The notes under the pieces are model-generated. The model saw only the letters and a list, made by a program, of their open reading frames with translations, was not told the origin of the DNA and ran no database searches. From contig CAMCFJ010000002.1 in assembly GCA_945874105.1 (NCBI GenBank), forward strand, positions 62,001 to 126,000: a DNA stretch of 64,000 nucleotides. Reading direction: 5' to 3'. The translations under genes were made by a program, and so were the position numbers. The DNA is from Candidatus Nitrotoga sp. CP45 (GTDB lineage: Bacteria; Pseudomonadota; Gammaproteobacteria; Burkholderiales; Gallionellaceae). Below are positions 40,978-51,236 of the stretch, one piece after another (within the stretch, counting starts at the first letter, position 1; each line of letters begins with the position of its first letter).

Positions 40978-41019
40978 GACATCATCCCCAGTGAAGCTAT
41001 GCTCCATGGGGATGATGTC
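40978..41019. repeat. Perfect 13-bp inverted repeat (16-nt loop), possible terminator for the MBL-fold gene
   Basis: GACATCATCCCCA-gtgaagctatgctcca-TGGGGATGATGTC. Confidence 0.85.
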
Positions 41020-41167
41020 TTCCTTGGCGAATTTAAAAACAGCCATTCAACTGTAGCGAAAAATATTGTTCTGCCTTAAGGGGGCTAAACACCTTTTCAC
41101 TATTTGTTGATTGGCCATCCCCCACTTAATTCAAACTAATTTTTACCTTAACTGAAAAAAATGCACG

Positions 41168-42388
41168 TTACACTTTCATATTCCATTTGTAGCCGAATTC
41201 GTCATTGCCAGTTTCAACCGGCACTATCTTATGCGGTGTGTGCGGTGAAGCAGGTGCAGGCTCATCAAGAGCAGGCCCCTCCTTGGTCAAGTTGAATACT
41301 ACTGGCTCAGGTTTATCATCCTGAAGTGGAGAGTAGAGCAAAGGTGCGTTCGCCCGAGTATCAGGGTTCAAGAATCGAGTTCCATCCGCATCTTTCAATA
41401 TTCCAAGATATTTTTGCCTGGCTTCCCAGCTAGGCAGCACGTCATCATTGTGCTTGACCTCTTTGCTGCTGGATACAACGAAACCATCACCTTCCACTTG
41501 GCCCAGTGCCTTAAGTGCACTCTCGGAATACTCGTACTTGCCCCCTTGATTTTTTCGCGCCATAGCATCAATAGAACAGTGATGTGGTGCAAGCAAGATA
41601 TTCCAACTGAGCTTATCCGTATTGTTTTGATAATCCTGCCAAATACGATCCCAAACCCCGACTGTCGCATCGCCTCCCAACATAATGCGATTCGTCCCAC
41701 CAAAAACTTTAACTGTCCAACGTATGACCAAGCTAGTGTCGTTAACGTCTGGTTGATCTTCACCTGATATAACAGGAGAAAGAACATACGCTTCAATATT
41801 TCGCGAAAAAGTTTTTACTAATCCAGATGGTGATGCTTCTAATACGCTAATTCTATTGCCATTCAATTCTGATTCTTTACTACCTTGAAGATTCAGCCTA
41901 CGTTTAATCTCCTGAAATACGGGTTTGGACTCATCAGTCTCAAATTTTGAGTCTGTAAAACAAGGGTTGATCCATATCTCCTCAATAAGAATCAATTTAT
42001 CATCTTCTTTTGGACGATCCTCAAATTCGACAGGTTCACCGTGATAAAAAAGTTTGTCGAAACCGGTCAGGTTGTTCTGGTCCGGGTGAGTCAGAACCAA
42101 GAGCGACAATCGATACTCTCGGTTACTCCGATAACTGGATTGATAGCAAGCATATTGAAGATCAAGAGCAAAGTCGTAGTAGATCCACTGAAACGGCTTT
42201 GATGCCTCCTCATGCCCAAGAGTGGCGGCGTTTCCTACATTACCGTTAACATCAATGGAACTTCTAAAACGATCTGTATGCCGTTCGCAACGATAATTGA
42301 TATCTGTCAGTATCGTTTTATCATTCGCCTCGATTAAGGTGGTATCTCCATTGCCGACTGGGAAGAAAGTAACACGATTTATAGACAT
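41168..42388 (-). CDS. MBL-fold (ComEC-like metallo-beta-lactamase domain) protein with degenerate metal-binding motif
   Basis: FFPVGNGDTTLIEANDKTILTDINYR; LVLTHPDQNNLTGFDKLF; RIMLGGDATVGVWDRI; LLAPHHCSIDA. Confidence 0.72.
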   Translation of the reverse strand: MSINRVTFFPVGNGDTTLIEANDKTILTDINYRCERHTDRFRSSIDVNGNVGNAATLGHEEASKPFQWIYYDFALDLQYACYQSSYRSNREYRLSLLVLTHPDQNNLTGFDKLFYHGEPVEFEDRPKEDDKLILIEEIWINPCFTDSKFETDESKPVFQEIKRRLNLQGSKESELNGNRISVLEASPSGLVKTFSRNIEAYVLSPVISGEDQPDVNDTSLVIRWTVKVFGGTNRIMLGGDATVGVWDRIWQDYQNNTDKLSWNILLAPHHCSIDAMARKNQGGKYEYSESALKALGQVEGDGFVVSSSKEVKHNDDVLPSWEARQKYLGILKDADGTRFLNPDTRANAPLLYSPLQDDKPEPVVFNLTKEGPALDEPAPASPHTPHKIVPVETGNDEFGYKWNMKV

Positions 42389-42544
42389 TATTTGCCTTCC
42401 TTTTTGTGAATTTTTCTATAACAACTAACCATTATACTTGATTAATTAAAAAAACATGACCACCAAGCTCAATCAATGTATTTTTGAATATTATAAGGCT
42501 AACTCATGGTTGCTGTGACTGCTCTTGCCCACCCAAGAAGAATT

Positions 42545-43093
42545 TTATGAAAATAATTCCGCCTTGGCAAAAAAAGACCCCTCTTGATCCTTTTGGGACA
42601 AAATTGGAGCGTTCTGGTCAAGATGCCAATCAATAGCCAAGTCGGGATCGTTCCATAGGATAGAGCGCTCATATTCAGGCGCCCAATAATTTGTTGTCTT
42701 ATAAAGAAATTCTGCATATTCGCTAAGCACGACGAAGCCGTGGGCAAACCCTTCCGGCACCCATAACATCCGTTTGTTTTCGGCAGAAAGCACGACACCC
42801 TCCCATAAACCGAAAGTGGGTGATGATTTACGAATATCCACTGCCACATCGAATACTTCTCCTGCCACTACTCGAACCAACTTGCCCTGTGGCTGATTGA
42901 TTTGATAATGCAGGCCTCGCAGCACATGCCGAGCCGATCGGGAGTGGTTATCCTGGACGAAGTTAACGGATCGCCCGGTGATACTCTCAAAGACTTTTTG
43001 ATTGAAACTCTCGAAAAAAAACCCACGGGCATCACCAAACACTTTGGGCTCTATAATTAAAAGGTCGGCTATTGCAGTTTGAATAACTTGCAT
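42545..43093 (-). CDS. rfbC: dTDP-4-dehydrorhamnose 3,5-epimerase
   Basis: VLRGLHYQINQPQGKLVRVVAGEVFDVAVDIRKSSPTFG. Confidence 0.96.
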   Translation of the reverse strand: MQVIQTAIADLLIIEPKVFGDARGFFFESFNQKVFESITGRSVNFVQDNHSRSARHVLRGLHYQINQPQGKLVRVVAGEVFDVAVDIRKSSPTFGLWEGVVLSAENKRMLWVPEGFAHGFVVLSEYAEFLYKTTNYWAPEYERSILWNDPDLAIDWHLDQNAPILSQKDQEGSFFAKAELFS

Positions 43094-43095
43094 AT

Positions 43096-43971
43096 TTAAT
43101 AAACTTTCTCTTTTAGAATGTCGAGCAGATACCGGCCATAACCATTCTTTGCCAGTGGCTCGGCCAACCGTTCCATTTGCTCTACCGTGATGTAACCTCG
43201 GCGAAATGCAACCTCTTCCGGGCAGGCAATCTTCAAGCCTTGACGCTTTTCTAGTGTCTGAATAAACAGTGAAGCTTCCAACAATGAATCATGCGTACCC
43301 GTATCCAACCACGCATAGCCACGCCCCATAACCTGCACATCCAGTTTTCCGCTATCGAGGTAAATCTGATTGACCGTGGTAATTTCCAATTCACCACGTG
43401 CAGAAGGCTTAACGGATTTGGCAATCTCAATAACGTTGTTGTCGTAAAAATAGAGACCCGTCACGGCATAATTGGACTTGGGTCTTTTGGGCTTTTCTTC
43501 CAGACTGATTGCACGCCCTGTAGCATCAAACTCCACTACTCCGTAACGTTCCGGGTCATTGACATGGTAGGCAAACACCGTGCCGCCCTCCAACTTGGTT
43601 CTGGCGGCTGAAAGATTTTTTTCGAAGTCGTGGCCATAAAAAATATTATCCCCCAGCACCAACGAGCAGGAGTCATTTCCGATAAAAGACTCGCCAATAA
43701 TAAATGCTTGCGCGAGCCCATCCGGTGAAGGCTGTATGGCAAAGGAGAAATTCATTCCCCACTGTGTGCCATCTCCCAGCAACTGTTCGAAACGCGGTAT
43801 ATCCTGCGGTGTGGAGATGATCAGGATATCCTGAATGCCGGCCAGCATAAGCGTGGTCAACGGATAGTAAATCATCGGTTTGTCGTAAACGGGCAATAAC
43901 TGTTTGGAGATGGATCGGGTTGCCGGGTAAAGTCGGGTGCCGGAGCCTCCTGCGAGTATGATTCCTTTCAT
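43096..43971 (-). CDS. rfbA: Glucose-1-phosphate thymidylyltransferase
   Basis: [46 protein letters not shown]. Confidence 0.97.
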   Translation of the reverse strand: MKGIILAGGSGTRLYPATRSISKQLLPVYDKPMIYYPLTTLMLAGIQDILIISTPQDIPRFEQLLGDGTQWGMNFSFAIQPSPDGLAQAFIIGESFIGNDSCSLVLGDNIFYGHDFEKNLSAARTKLEGGTVFAYHVNDPERYGVVEFDATGRAISLEEKPKRPKSNYAVTGLYFYDNNVIEIAKSVKPSARGELEITTVNQIYLDSGKLDVQVMGRGYAWLDTGTHDSLLEASLFIQTLEKRQGLKIACPEEVAFRRGYITVEQMERLAEPLAKNGYGRYLLDILKEKVY

Positions 43972-45035
43972 GATGTTTCCCTATCACCGTAATTTTGTTG
44001 GATCCAATTTTGATATTCTCCACTAATTACAGCATCAACCCAATCTGTGTTAGTCAAATACCATTGCACTGTCTTGCGTAATCCGGTTTCAAAAGTTTCC
44101 AGCGGTTTCCAACCCAGTTCATGGGCGATTTTGCCAGCATCGATCGCGTAGCGATGGTCATGCCCGGGTCTGTCCTGTACGTAGGTGACAAGGGATGCAT
44201 ACGGCGCACCTTGAGGGCGCAGCTCATCCAGAATAGTGCAAATCGCATGAACCACTTCCAGATTGGTTTTTTCATTCCAGCCGCCGATATTGTAGGTTTC
44301 CCCAACCCGGCCCTGCTCCAGTACCAAGCGCAGGGCACGCGCATGATCATCCACATACAACCAGTCGCGGATGTTGTCGCCCTTGCCATAAATGGGTAGC
44401 AGTTTACCTTTGCATGCGTTCAAAATTATCAACGGAATGAGCTTCTCCGGAAAATGATAAGGCCCGTAATTATTGGAGCAGTTGGTGGTGACCACGGGCA
44501 AGCCGTAAGTATGGTGCCACGCACGCACCAGATGGTCTGAAGACGCTTTGCTTGCCGAATAAGGTGAGTTTGGCTGGTAAGCGGTATTCTCGGTAAAAAA
44601 ACCGGTTTCACCGAGGCTGCCATATACCTCATCTGTGGAAATATGGTGGAAGCGAAAAGTGTTTTTTCGTTCTGCCGAAAGCTCATTCCAGTATTCCCGC
44701 GCAGCGTTCAGAAGAGTGTAAGTGCCAATAATATTGGTTTCAATAAAGGCGGCCGGGCCGGTGATAGATCGATCGACATGGGATTCCGCAGCCAAATGCA
44801 TCACCGCATCCGGCTGATGTTCATTAAATAAACTCGCGACTTTCGCAGCATCACAAATATCCACATGCTCGAAGCAATAGCGGGGATTGTCTGCTACCGA
44901 TATCAGGGACTGTAAATTGCCGGCATAGGTCAGCTTATCGACGTTAATGACAGTAGCGTCGGTTTCCGTGATCAGCTGGCGAATAACCGCAGAGCCGATA
45001 AACCCGGCACCGCCGGTAATAAGGATTTTTCTCAT
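43968..45035 (-). CDS. rfbB: dTDP-glucose 4,6-dehydratase
   Basis: [47 protein letters not shown]. Confidence 0.97.
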   Translation of the reverse strand: MRKILITGGAGFIGSAVIRQLITETDATVINVDKLTYAGNLQSLISVADNPRYCFEHVDICDAAKVASLFNEHQPDAVMHLAAESHVDRSITGPAAFIETNIIGTYTLLNAAREYWNELSAERKNTFRFHHISTDEVYGSLGETGFFTENTAYQPNSPYSASKASSDHLVRAWHHTYGLPVVTTNCSNNYGPYHFPEKLIPLIILNACKGKLLPIYGKGDNIRDWLYVDDHARALRLVLEQGRVGETYNIGGWNEKTNLEVVHAICTILDELRPQGAPYASLVTYVQDRPGHDHRYAIDAGKIAHELGWKPLETFETGLRKTVQWYLTNTDWVDAVISGEYQNWIQQNYGDRETS

Positions 45036-45074
45036 GGTTTGGAGGATTGATATGTCGTCTTATCTTGCGTTATT

Positions 45075-46367
45075 TTACTGAAGGTGGCTATCAATAAAAT
45101 GGGTTATATGCTGCAGCGCTTGCTCTGTTGCGCCACGATGGGTTCGTACAAAATGCAGTCCGGCTTGGCCGATTTTTGTCAGCTGACCCGGGTTGGCAAG
45201 CAGGTTTTGTAAACCTTGCGCCAGGTCGGCCGAATTCTGTATCCGCACGGCTGCTCCGCACTCGACAGCAAGCTGGCTGGCTTGTGCGAAATTGTATGTG
45301 TGTGGACCAATAAACACAGGCTTGCCTACGGCGCAAGCTTCAATGAGGTTTTGCCCTCCAAATGGCAGCAAACTGCCGCCAATGAAGGCAAGGTCGCAGG
45401 CGGCATAATAGGCAAACATTTCTCCCATGCTATCACCCAATACCACTTGGGTGTCTGGCGCAATCGGACAGTTTTCACTTCTGCGCTGAAAGCGAATGCC
45501 TTGCTGAGTGAGCATGTCAGCTACGTCGTCGAAGCGTTGCGGGTGGCGAGGCACAATGACGGTTAGCAGATGAGGAATGTCTACCTGCTTAAGCATGTAT
45601 AGCAATAGCATCTCTTCTCCGGTGCGTGTGCTGGCTGCCAGAAAAATCTTCCTGTCTTTGCCAAACTGGTTGCGCATTTTTTCACCCAGATTCAGCATCA
45701 CCGATGGTGGTTGAATGTCAAATTTCAGATTGCCCATGACAGATACATTGCTTGCACCTAATCCAGCAATGCGTGCAGCATCAACTTCGCTTTGCGCAGA
45801 AATAGCGCTCAATTCGTTCAAGCCCAGTCGCGTCAAGTTCGGGTAGCGTGCATAACGTGCAGCAGATTTCTCGGATAACCGTGCATTTAGCAACAGCAAG
45901 GGAATTTGCATGGTGTGGCAACCATGGATCAAATTAAACCAGATTTCGGTTTCCATCAAAATTCCGATGCGTGGACGAAAGTGTTGCAAGAAACGCTTGA
46001 CAGCAAATGGGTAGTCGTAAGGCAAATATACCCTCAGGACATCACTGCCGTAAAGCTGTTCACTCGCTGCGCGACCGGTCGGGGTGGTGTGTGTAAGCAG
46101 TAGCTGATGATGCGGGTAACTTTCCCGTAAACGTTGCACCAAGCTGGCCGCTGCATGAGTTTCTCCAACTGATACGGTATGCAGCCAGATTAACGGTTTA
46201 TCACTGCGAGCAGAATAGCGCCCGAAACGTTCATCAATATGCTGCAGGTACTCACGTTGTTTGCGTGCGCGCCAGAGCAGATGGAAAAATATATATGGCA
46301 AAAAAAGCCACAGCAAAAAACTATAAGTCCGACGAGGGTTAAACATAACTAAGCGAATATCATGCAA
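45075..46367 (-). CDS. waaA: 3-deoxy-D-manno-octulosonic acid transferase
   Basis: IWLHTVSVGETHAAASLVQRLRESYPHHQLLLTHTTPTGR; FIGGSLLPFGGQNLIEACAVGKPVFIGPHTYNF. Confidence 0.94.
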   Translation of the reverse strand: MHDIRLVMFNPRRTYSFLLWLFLPYIFFHLLWRARKQREYLQHIDERFGRYSARSDKPLIWLHTVSVGETHAAASLVQRLRESYPHHQLLLTHTTPTGRAASEQLYGSDVLRVYLPYDYPFAVKRFLQHFRPRIGILMETEIWFNLIHGCHTMQIPLLLLNARLSEKSAARYARYPNLTRLGLNELSAISAQSEVDAARIAGLGASNVSVMGNLKFDIQPPSVMLNLGEKMRNQFGKDRKIFLAASTRTGEEMLLLYMLKQVDIPHLLTVIVPRHPQRFDDVADMLTQQGIRFQRRSENCPIAPDTQVVLGDSMGEMFAYYAACDLAFIGGSLLPFGGQNLIEACAVGKPVFIGPHTYNFAQASQLAVECGAAVRIQNSADLAQGLQNLLANPGQLTKIGQAGLHFVRTHRGATEQALQHITHFIDSHLQ

Positions 46368-46444
46368 CCAGAGTTAATTTGGCAGACCAGCAATAAGCGC
46401 GGATGAATCATCCAGAATAAGGGCGTCAGGCAAACGGCAATCAT

Positions 46445-48319
46445 TCATTTTTTAACGCCATTGGAATCTGGGCAGTATTCCGGTATCCATTGTGTCAAGG
46501 CACGTTTAACTTCTGCATCGCTCTGCGTAGCGTGTGTGCTAAACCAAATCAATAAGTTCTCCAGCCATTCGGCGTCCACTTCACGCGCCTGTGCGATGCG
46601 CAGTTTTATATGTGGAGTGGGCAAAGTGTGCTCGTTGTCGGCCAGCAGTTCCTCGAATAGCTTTTCACCCAAGCGCAGGCCAGTGAATTCAATCCGAATA
46701 TCATCCTTGCTGAGGCCGGAAAGGCGAATAAGGTCATTCGCCAGATCAACAATTTTTACTGGATCGCCCATGTCCAATACAAATATTTCACCGCCTTTGC
46801 CCATCAAACTGGCCTGCAATACTAATTGTGCAGCCTCCGGAATCGACATGAAATAACGTGTAATGTCCGGATGTGTGACAGTAATTGGCCCACCTTTCGC
46901 AATCTGTTCGCGGAATTTTGGGATGACGCTACCGGTGCTGCCCAAAACGTTGCCGAAACGCACCATGACGAAGCGCGTTCCGCCAGGCTGCTGCAATCCC
47001 TGGCAGACCATTTCTGCCAGACGTTTACTCGCGCCCATCACATTGGTTGGGTTGACCGCTTTGTCGGTAGAAATCAATACAAATTTCGCTACATCATGGC
47101 GCTGTGCAGCAGTGGCGACCGACCATGTACCCAGCACGTTATTGCGTATCGCCTGCCAAGCGTTATGTTGCTCCATGAGGGGGACATGCTTGTATGCGGC
47201 TGCGTGAAATACCACCGCAGGCTTATACTCGGAAAAAACTTGATCAAGGCGGGTGGAATCACGCACGTCGCCAATCAGGCAGACAATATCGACGCCATCG
47301 AATTTCGCGGCCAGCTCCTGTTCCATGTTATATAACGCAAATTCACTCAACTCGAATATCACTAAAGTACGCGGTTTAAAGTTTATGATCTGGCGACATA
47401 ATTCAGAGCCGATTGATCCACCGGCACCGGTTATCAGCACGGTTTTGCTGGTGAATAATTCTTGCAGTCCGGCCGCATCCAATTGAACCGGATCACGTCC
47501 CAGCAGATCATCCAGCTCCACGGCACGCAACTGCGAAATGGCAACACGTCCACTTAACAGGTCATCGAATGACGGTACCGTCAGCACCTTAACTCTGGCC
47601 AGATTACAAATTTCAATCGCACGCTGGCGCACTTGGTGCGAGGCCGATGGCATGGCGATAATGGCTTGTTTGACACTCATGTGTTCCGTCCATTGCGGCA
47701 GGCTATCCAGCGCGCCCAGCACCTTTACCCCATTGAGGATGAGCCCATGTTTATCCACATTGTCGTCCAGAAAACCTACCAGCCTCCAGTCGCGGCTGCG
47801 TGCAAGCTCCTTGGACAAGCCTACAGCTGCATCGCTCGCTCCCAACACTAGAACTGGCTCTACATTTACGTTGAGATTGCGATACAAACCATGCTCTTTC
47901 CAGAGACGATAAATGAAACGGCTCCCGCCCATTACAAGCAACAATAGCGCAGGATTAATCACTAGTACCGAACGCGGTATTACGGCACTGATACGAAACA
48001 TCCACAACACCAAGGGAATGAGCGCGGCAGCCGTCAACACCGCCAAAAAAATTCGGCGCAAGTCAGTTACACTGGCATAGCGCCATAGGCCACGATATAA
48101 ACCAAAGCGCCAGAAAACAATACTTTGCAAGGGGACTACCCAGATCAGGGTATGCAGCATCTCATCAATGAAATGGGGTGGTGGTTCGAAATTGAAGCGC
48201 AACAGATAAGCCAAGCTCCAGGCAAATGCCGCCGCCACAAAGTCATGCAGCATGGCCAGCAGAGTACGCAAATCTAATCTAGCCACGCTGGTTTCGCTGA
48301 AATGCTTTCCAGCGATCAT
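46445..48319 (-). CDS. Polysaccharide biosynthesis protein, CapD/WbpM-like nucleotide-sugar dehydratase/epimerase
   Basis: N-terminal TM segments; VLITGAGGSIGSELCRQI; HAAAYKHVPLMEQHNAWQAIRNNVLGT; LISTDKAVNPTNVMGASKRLAE. Confidence 0.95.
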   Translation of the reverse strand: MIAGKHFSETSVARLDLRTLLAMLHDFVAAAFAWSLAYLLRFNFEPPPHFIDEMLHTLIWVVPLQSIVFWRFGLYRGLWRYASVTDLRRIFLAVLTAAALIPLVLWMFRISAVIPRSVLVINPALLLLVMGGSRFIYRLWKEHGLYRNLNVNVEPVLVLGASDAAVGLSKELARSRDWRLVGFLDDNVDKHGLILNGVKVLGALDSLPQWTEHMSVKQAIIAMPSASHQVRQRAIEICNLARVKVLTVPSFDDLLSGRVAISQLRAVELDDLLGRDPVQLDAAGLQELFTSKTVLITGAGGSIGSELCRQIINFKPRTLVIFELSEFALYNMEQELAAKFDGVDIVCLIGDVRDSTRLDQVFSEYKPAVVFHAAAYKHVPLMEQHNAWQAIRNNVLGTWSVATAAQRHDVAKFVLISTDKAVNPTNVMGASKRLAEMVCQGLQQPGGTRFVMVRFGNVLGSTGSVIPKFREQIAKGGPITVTHPDITRYFMSIPEAAQLVLQASLMGKGGEIFVLDMGDPVKIVDLANDLIRLSGLSKDDIRIEFTGLRLGEKLFEELLADNEHTLPTPHIKLRIAQAREVDAEWLENLLIWFSTHATQSDAEVKRALTQWIPEYCPDSNGVKK

Positions 48320-49259
48320 CCAAAATCAGCATTAGCGCAGCATACACCCCGCCCCATATCAGGAATAGCAGCCATGGCCATTCAAGGGACTGGCGCAAAC
48401 ACCAAATAGCAGATGCGCCCACCGCAAACATCAAAGTATATTCAAATAATGCGACATTACGATGCCCCCAACCAATCCGCACCAAGCGTTGGTAATAATG
48501 TTCGCGATGTGCTTGAGAGATTTTTTCACGACGCAACATACGTTTCAGCAAAGTGACACTGGCATCCATGATGAACGGAGAGAATACCAGCAACGGAAAC
48601 CATACGGGCCATAGTCCCTGTTGCCAGCCCCACAAACCCATCGCGGCAGATAAAAAACCAAGTGGAATGGATCCTGCATCACCCATGAATACTTGAGCAG
48701 GATAAAAATTATAATAAAGCAAGCCCAGACCAGCGGCACCTATTGAAAAATTCAGCATGGCCTGAGTATCAGCGCCATGCATCAGTGCTGCTATGCCATA
48801 CATGGTGAAACCGAAAAATGTCATGCCTCCAGCCAAGCCATCCGATCCATCCATAAAATTGAATAAATTGGTCATCCAAACTATGCACAGCAACGCGAGC
48901 AACGCCAGCGCAACACCCTGCGCCAGCAAGCCGGAGCCGAGCACCAGAATTGCAGCAGCAGCGATGTGCGCCAACAATCGTTGTCGTATCGGCAAGCCGC
49001 GCATGTCATCCAGCAAAGAAACAGCGAACAGCAAAATCATGGGCAATACCACCCACCAAACTAATGACATTATCATCAATGCCCAGGCCGACAGGAGACC
49101 TGCCATCAACCCCACCCCGCCAATGCGAGGAATTGGCTCAACGTGCAATGAGCGCTCATTGGGGATATCTTGAATTTTTTTTCCGGCTTTGCTGAATACA
49201 ATAATAGTAATCACCAACATGGTGATCAGAGCTGCAATCAGGGGGGCGTAATGCGACAT
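48279..49259 (-). CDS. Glycosyltransferase family 4 (WecA/WbpL/MraY-like initiating transferase)
   Basis: Polytopic; IPNERSLHVEPIPRIGGVGLMAGL; WMTNLFNFMDGSDGLAGGM; FMGDAGSIPLGF; HREHYYQRLVRIGW. Confidence 0.92.
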   Translation of the reverse strand: MSHYAPLIAALITMLVITIIVFSKAGKKIQDIPNERSLHVEPIPRIGGVGLMAGLLSAWALMIMSLVWWVVLPMILLFAVSLLDDMRGLPIRQRLLAHIAAAAILVLGSGLLAQGVALALLALLCIVWMTNLFNFMDGSDGLAGGMTFFGFTMYGIAALMHGADTQAMLNFSIGAAGLGLLYYNFYPAQVFMGDAGSIPLGFLSAAMGLWGWQQGLWPVWFPLLVFSPFIMDASVTLLKRMLRREKISQAHREHYYQRLVRIGWGHRNVALFEYTLMFAVGASAIWCLRQSLEWPWLLFLIWGGVYAALMLILDDRWKAFQRNQRG

Positions 49260-49410
49260 GGAGACTTTTACTCTATAACAACATTGATAATTTCCACGCA
49301 ATCCACATTCATGCGAGGTATTTACCGTATGGAAAATTGTTTAACAAATCCTCGGCCAAGTTGGTATGCTTTATTAAAATCAATTGATTGCAACAAACGT
49401 AGCATACTTA

Positions 49411-50370
49411 TTAACTCTTCTTACCTAAGCGTCGGTACAATTCTGCGGTCGCTTGCAGACCCTGTTGCAAAGTATAAGGAGGAACCCAGTTTAAATCACG
49501 GCGGATTTTACCACTATCAACCTGCAACGAACCGAGTAACCGTTCGACTTGATTAGATTTGCCGGATAATTTTCCCAACATACGTAACCAGCTAGGCGGG
49601 AACGGCAATATGTGCGCCGGACATCCCATCGCATCGCCTAATTGGCGCAATAAATCCAGGGTGGAAATATCCTCACCATCACAGACCAAATAAGTCTGGC
49701 CAGCGGCAAAAGGATGGGTCGCGCAGGCTATCAAGGCATCCACCAGATTTTCCACGTAAATCAGGCTGCGGCGGTTATCTACAGAAGCCAATGGCAATGG
49801 AATGCGCTTGGCGATCACCGCCAGCATTTGTGCAAAGTTGCCTTTCACACCCGGGCCATAAACCAATGGAGGACGCACAACAACAACTTCCAAGCCGGTT
49901 TCCTGGGCAATGCGCCACAGCGCTTGTTCGGCTTGCCATTTCGAGATACTGTAAAAATCTTGTGGACTGGGTTCATCCAACTCTGTAAATGACTGAGTTG
50001 TGTTGGTCTGCTCGCCATTCACCTTGATCGTACTAACGTAGACAAACCGTTTCACCCCGGAAGAAGCAGATTGTCGAGCGAGACTTGAAGTACCGTGCAG
50101 GTTGACCTTGAGAAACTCCGCCAATGGATCCGTAGCATTCTCGCGCATTACATGCACTCGTGCGGCGAGATGAATCACCACATCTACATCGCGTAATGCA
50201 TCAGCCCAATTCGTCTCACCATCAATTGCGCCGATAATTATGACTTCAGTATTTTCAATCAACGAATTCCCTGAACGCACCGCCGCGCTTACAGACTGTC
50301 CTTGCCGTAGCAATTCAGCACAGAGCGCTTTACCAACAAAGCCACCAGCCCCGGAAATCATAAATTTCAT
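49411..50370 (-). CDS. NAD-dependent epimerase/dehydratase (UDP-sugar 4-epimerase-like)
   Basis: MISGAGGFVGKALCAELLRQG; VIHLAARVHVM; YSISKWQAEQAL; VVRPPLVYGPGVKGNF. Confidence 0.92.
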   Translation of the reverse strand: MKFMISGAGGFVGKALCAELLRQGQSVSAAVRSGNSLIENTEVIIIGAIDGETNWADALRDVDVVIHLAARVHVMRENATDPLAEFLKVNLHGTSSLARQSASSGVKRFVYVSTIKVNGEQTNTTQSFTELDEPSPQDFYSISKWQAEQALWRIAQETGLEVVVVRPPLVYGPGVKGNFAQMLAVIAKRIPLPLASVDNRRSLIYVENLVDALIACATHPFAAGQTYLVCDGEDISTLDLLRQLGDAMGCPAHILPFPPSWLRMLGKLSGKSNQVERLLGSLQVDSGKIRRDLNWVPPYTLQQGLQATAELYRRLGKKS

Positions 50371-50411
50371 GATGGTGACCTATGATTAAGCCTGACTAAG
50401 TTGAGTAGCGT

Positions 50412-51227
50412 TCACTGCTCTACCGTACATTTATTCATGGATTTTTTTGTCAATCGCAACCAAAGTATTTTTAAAAACAAAAAGGAACAAAAAAATCGCA
50501 TCATGCTCATAAGATGCCACTTCAAATACTTGAAACTGTGATGACTGCTCCTGCGTGGAAGATGAATCACCTTGGCATCAGGGCATACGGCTACTTCATA
50601 ACCCTTTAATCTAAGCCTGGCGCACAAATCCACGTCTTCATAATAAAGAAAATATCGCTGATCAAATCCACCTAATTTTTTGAATACATCGCGCGGGAAT
50701 AACATGAACATCCCGCCCACCCAATCAGGAAAGATCGGATTATCTTTTGCAACATAATCGCTGCCTTTACATCTGCCGAACGCCTTGCAAAATATCTTGA
50801 ATGGCATCGGGAAATGACGGGCACTGTCTTCAATCTCGCCGCTTGTACTCAATACGAGCGGCGCAGCCACACCAACTGCGGAACTTTGCAGACACGCAAG
50901 TAACGCCTTGAATGGATCGCCATTCAAGCGAATATCCGGGTTCATTACACAAAAAAACCGTCCCACTGCGTAGGTAAATGCCTGATTGTGATTGGCTGCG
51001 AATCCCATAGGAATGGGGTTGCGAATAACCTTTATAGGAAATACAAAGCTATCTGATGCAAACTGCAGTATCTCATCCAGATTAAGCGTGAGAATCAATT
51101 CGATCGAAGAAGCCCGGCAATGCTGATCGATATCATGCAGCAGACATTCAATCAACTGAATTTGTGCATGGCTGACAACAGAAATAGAAATTTCAGACGA
51201 CTGCTTCACAGCTATTTTGTCCATCAA
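50412..51227 (-). CDS. Glycosyltransferase family 2
   Basis: NLDEILQF..FPIKVIRNPIPMGFAANHNQAF; FFCVMNPDIRL; PDWVGGMFMLFPRDVFKKLGGFDQRYFLYYEDVDLCARLRLKGYEV. Confidence 0.92.
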   Translation of the reverse strand: MMDKIAVKQSSEISISVVSHAQIQLIECLLHDIDQHCRASSIELILTLNLDEILQFASDSFVFPIKVIRNPIPMGFAANHNQAFTYAVGRFFCVMNPDIRLNGDPFKALLACLQSSAVGVAAPLVLSTSGEIEDSARHFPMPFKIFCKAFGRCKGSDYVAKDNPIFPDWVGGMFMLFPRDVFKKLGGFDQRYFLYYEDVDLCARLRLKGYEVAVCPDAKVIHLPRRSSHHSFKYLKWHLMSMMRFFCSFLFLKILWLRLTKKSMNKCTVEQ

Positions 51228-51236
51228 AAATACAGA

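Noticed and set aside
40810-41046. 78-aa minus-strand ORF between ppa and the MBL gene
   Set aside because: More than half is MITE sequence and the rest contains a perfect 13-bp hairpin; probably not protein-coding.
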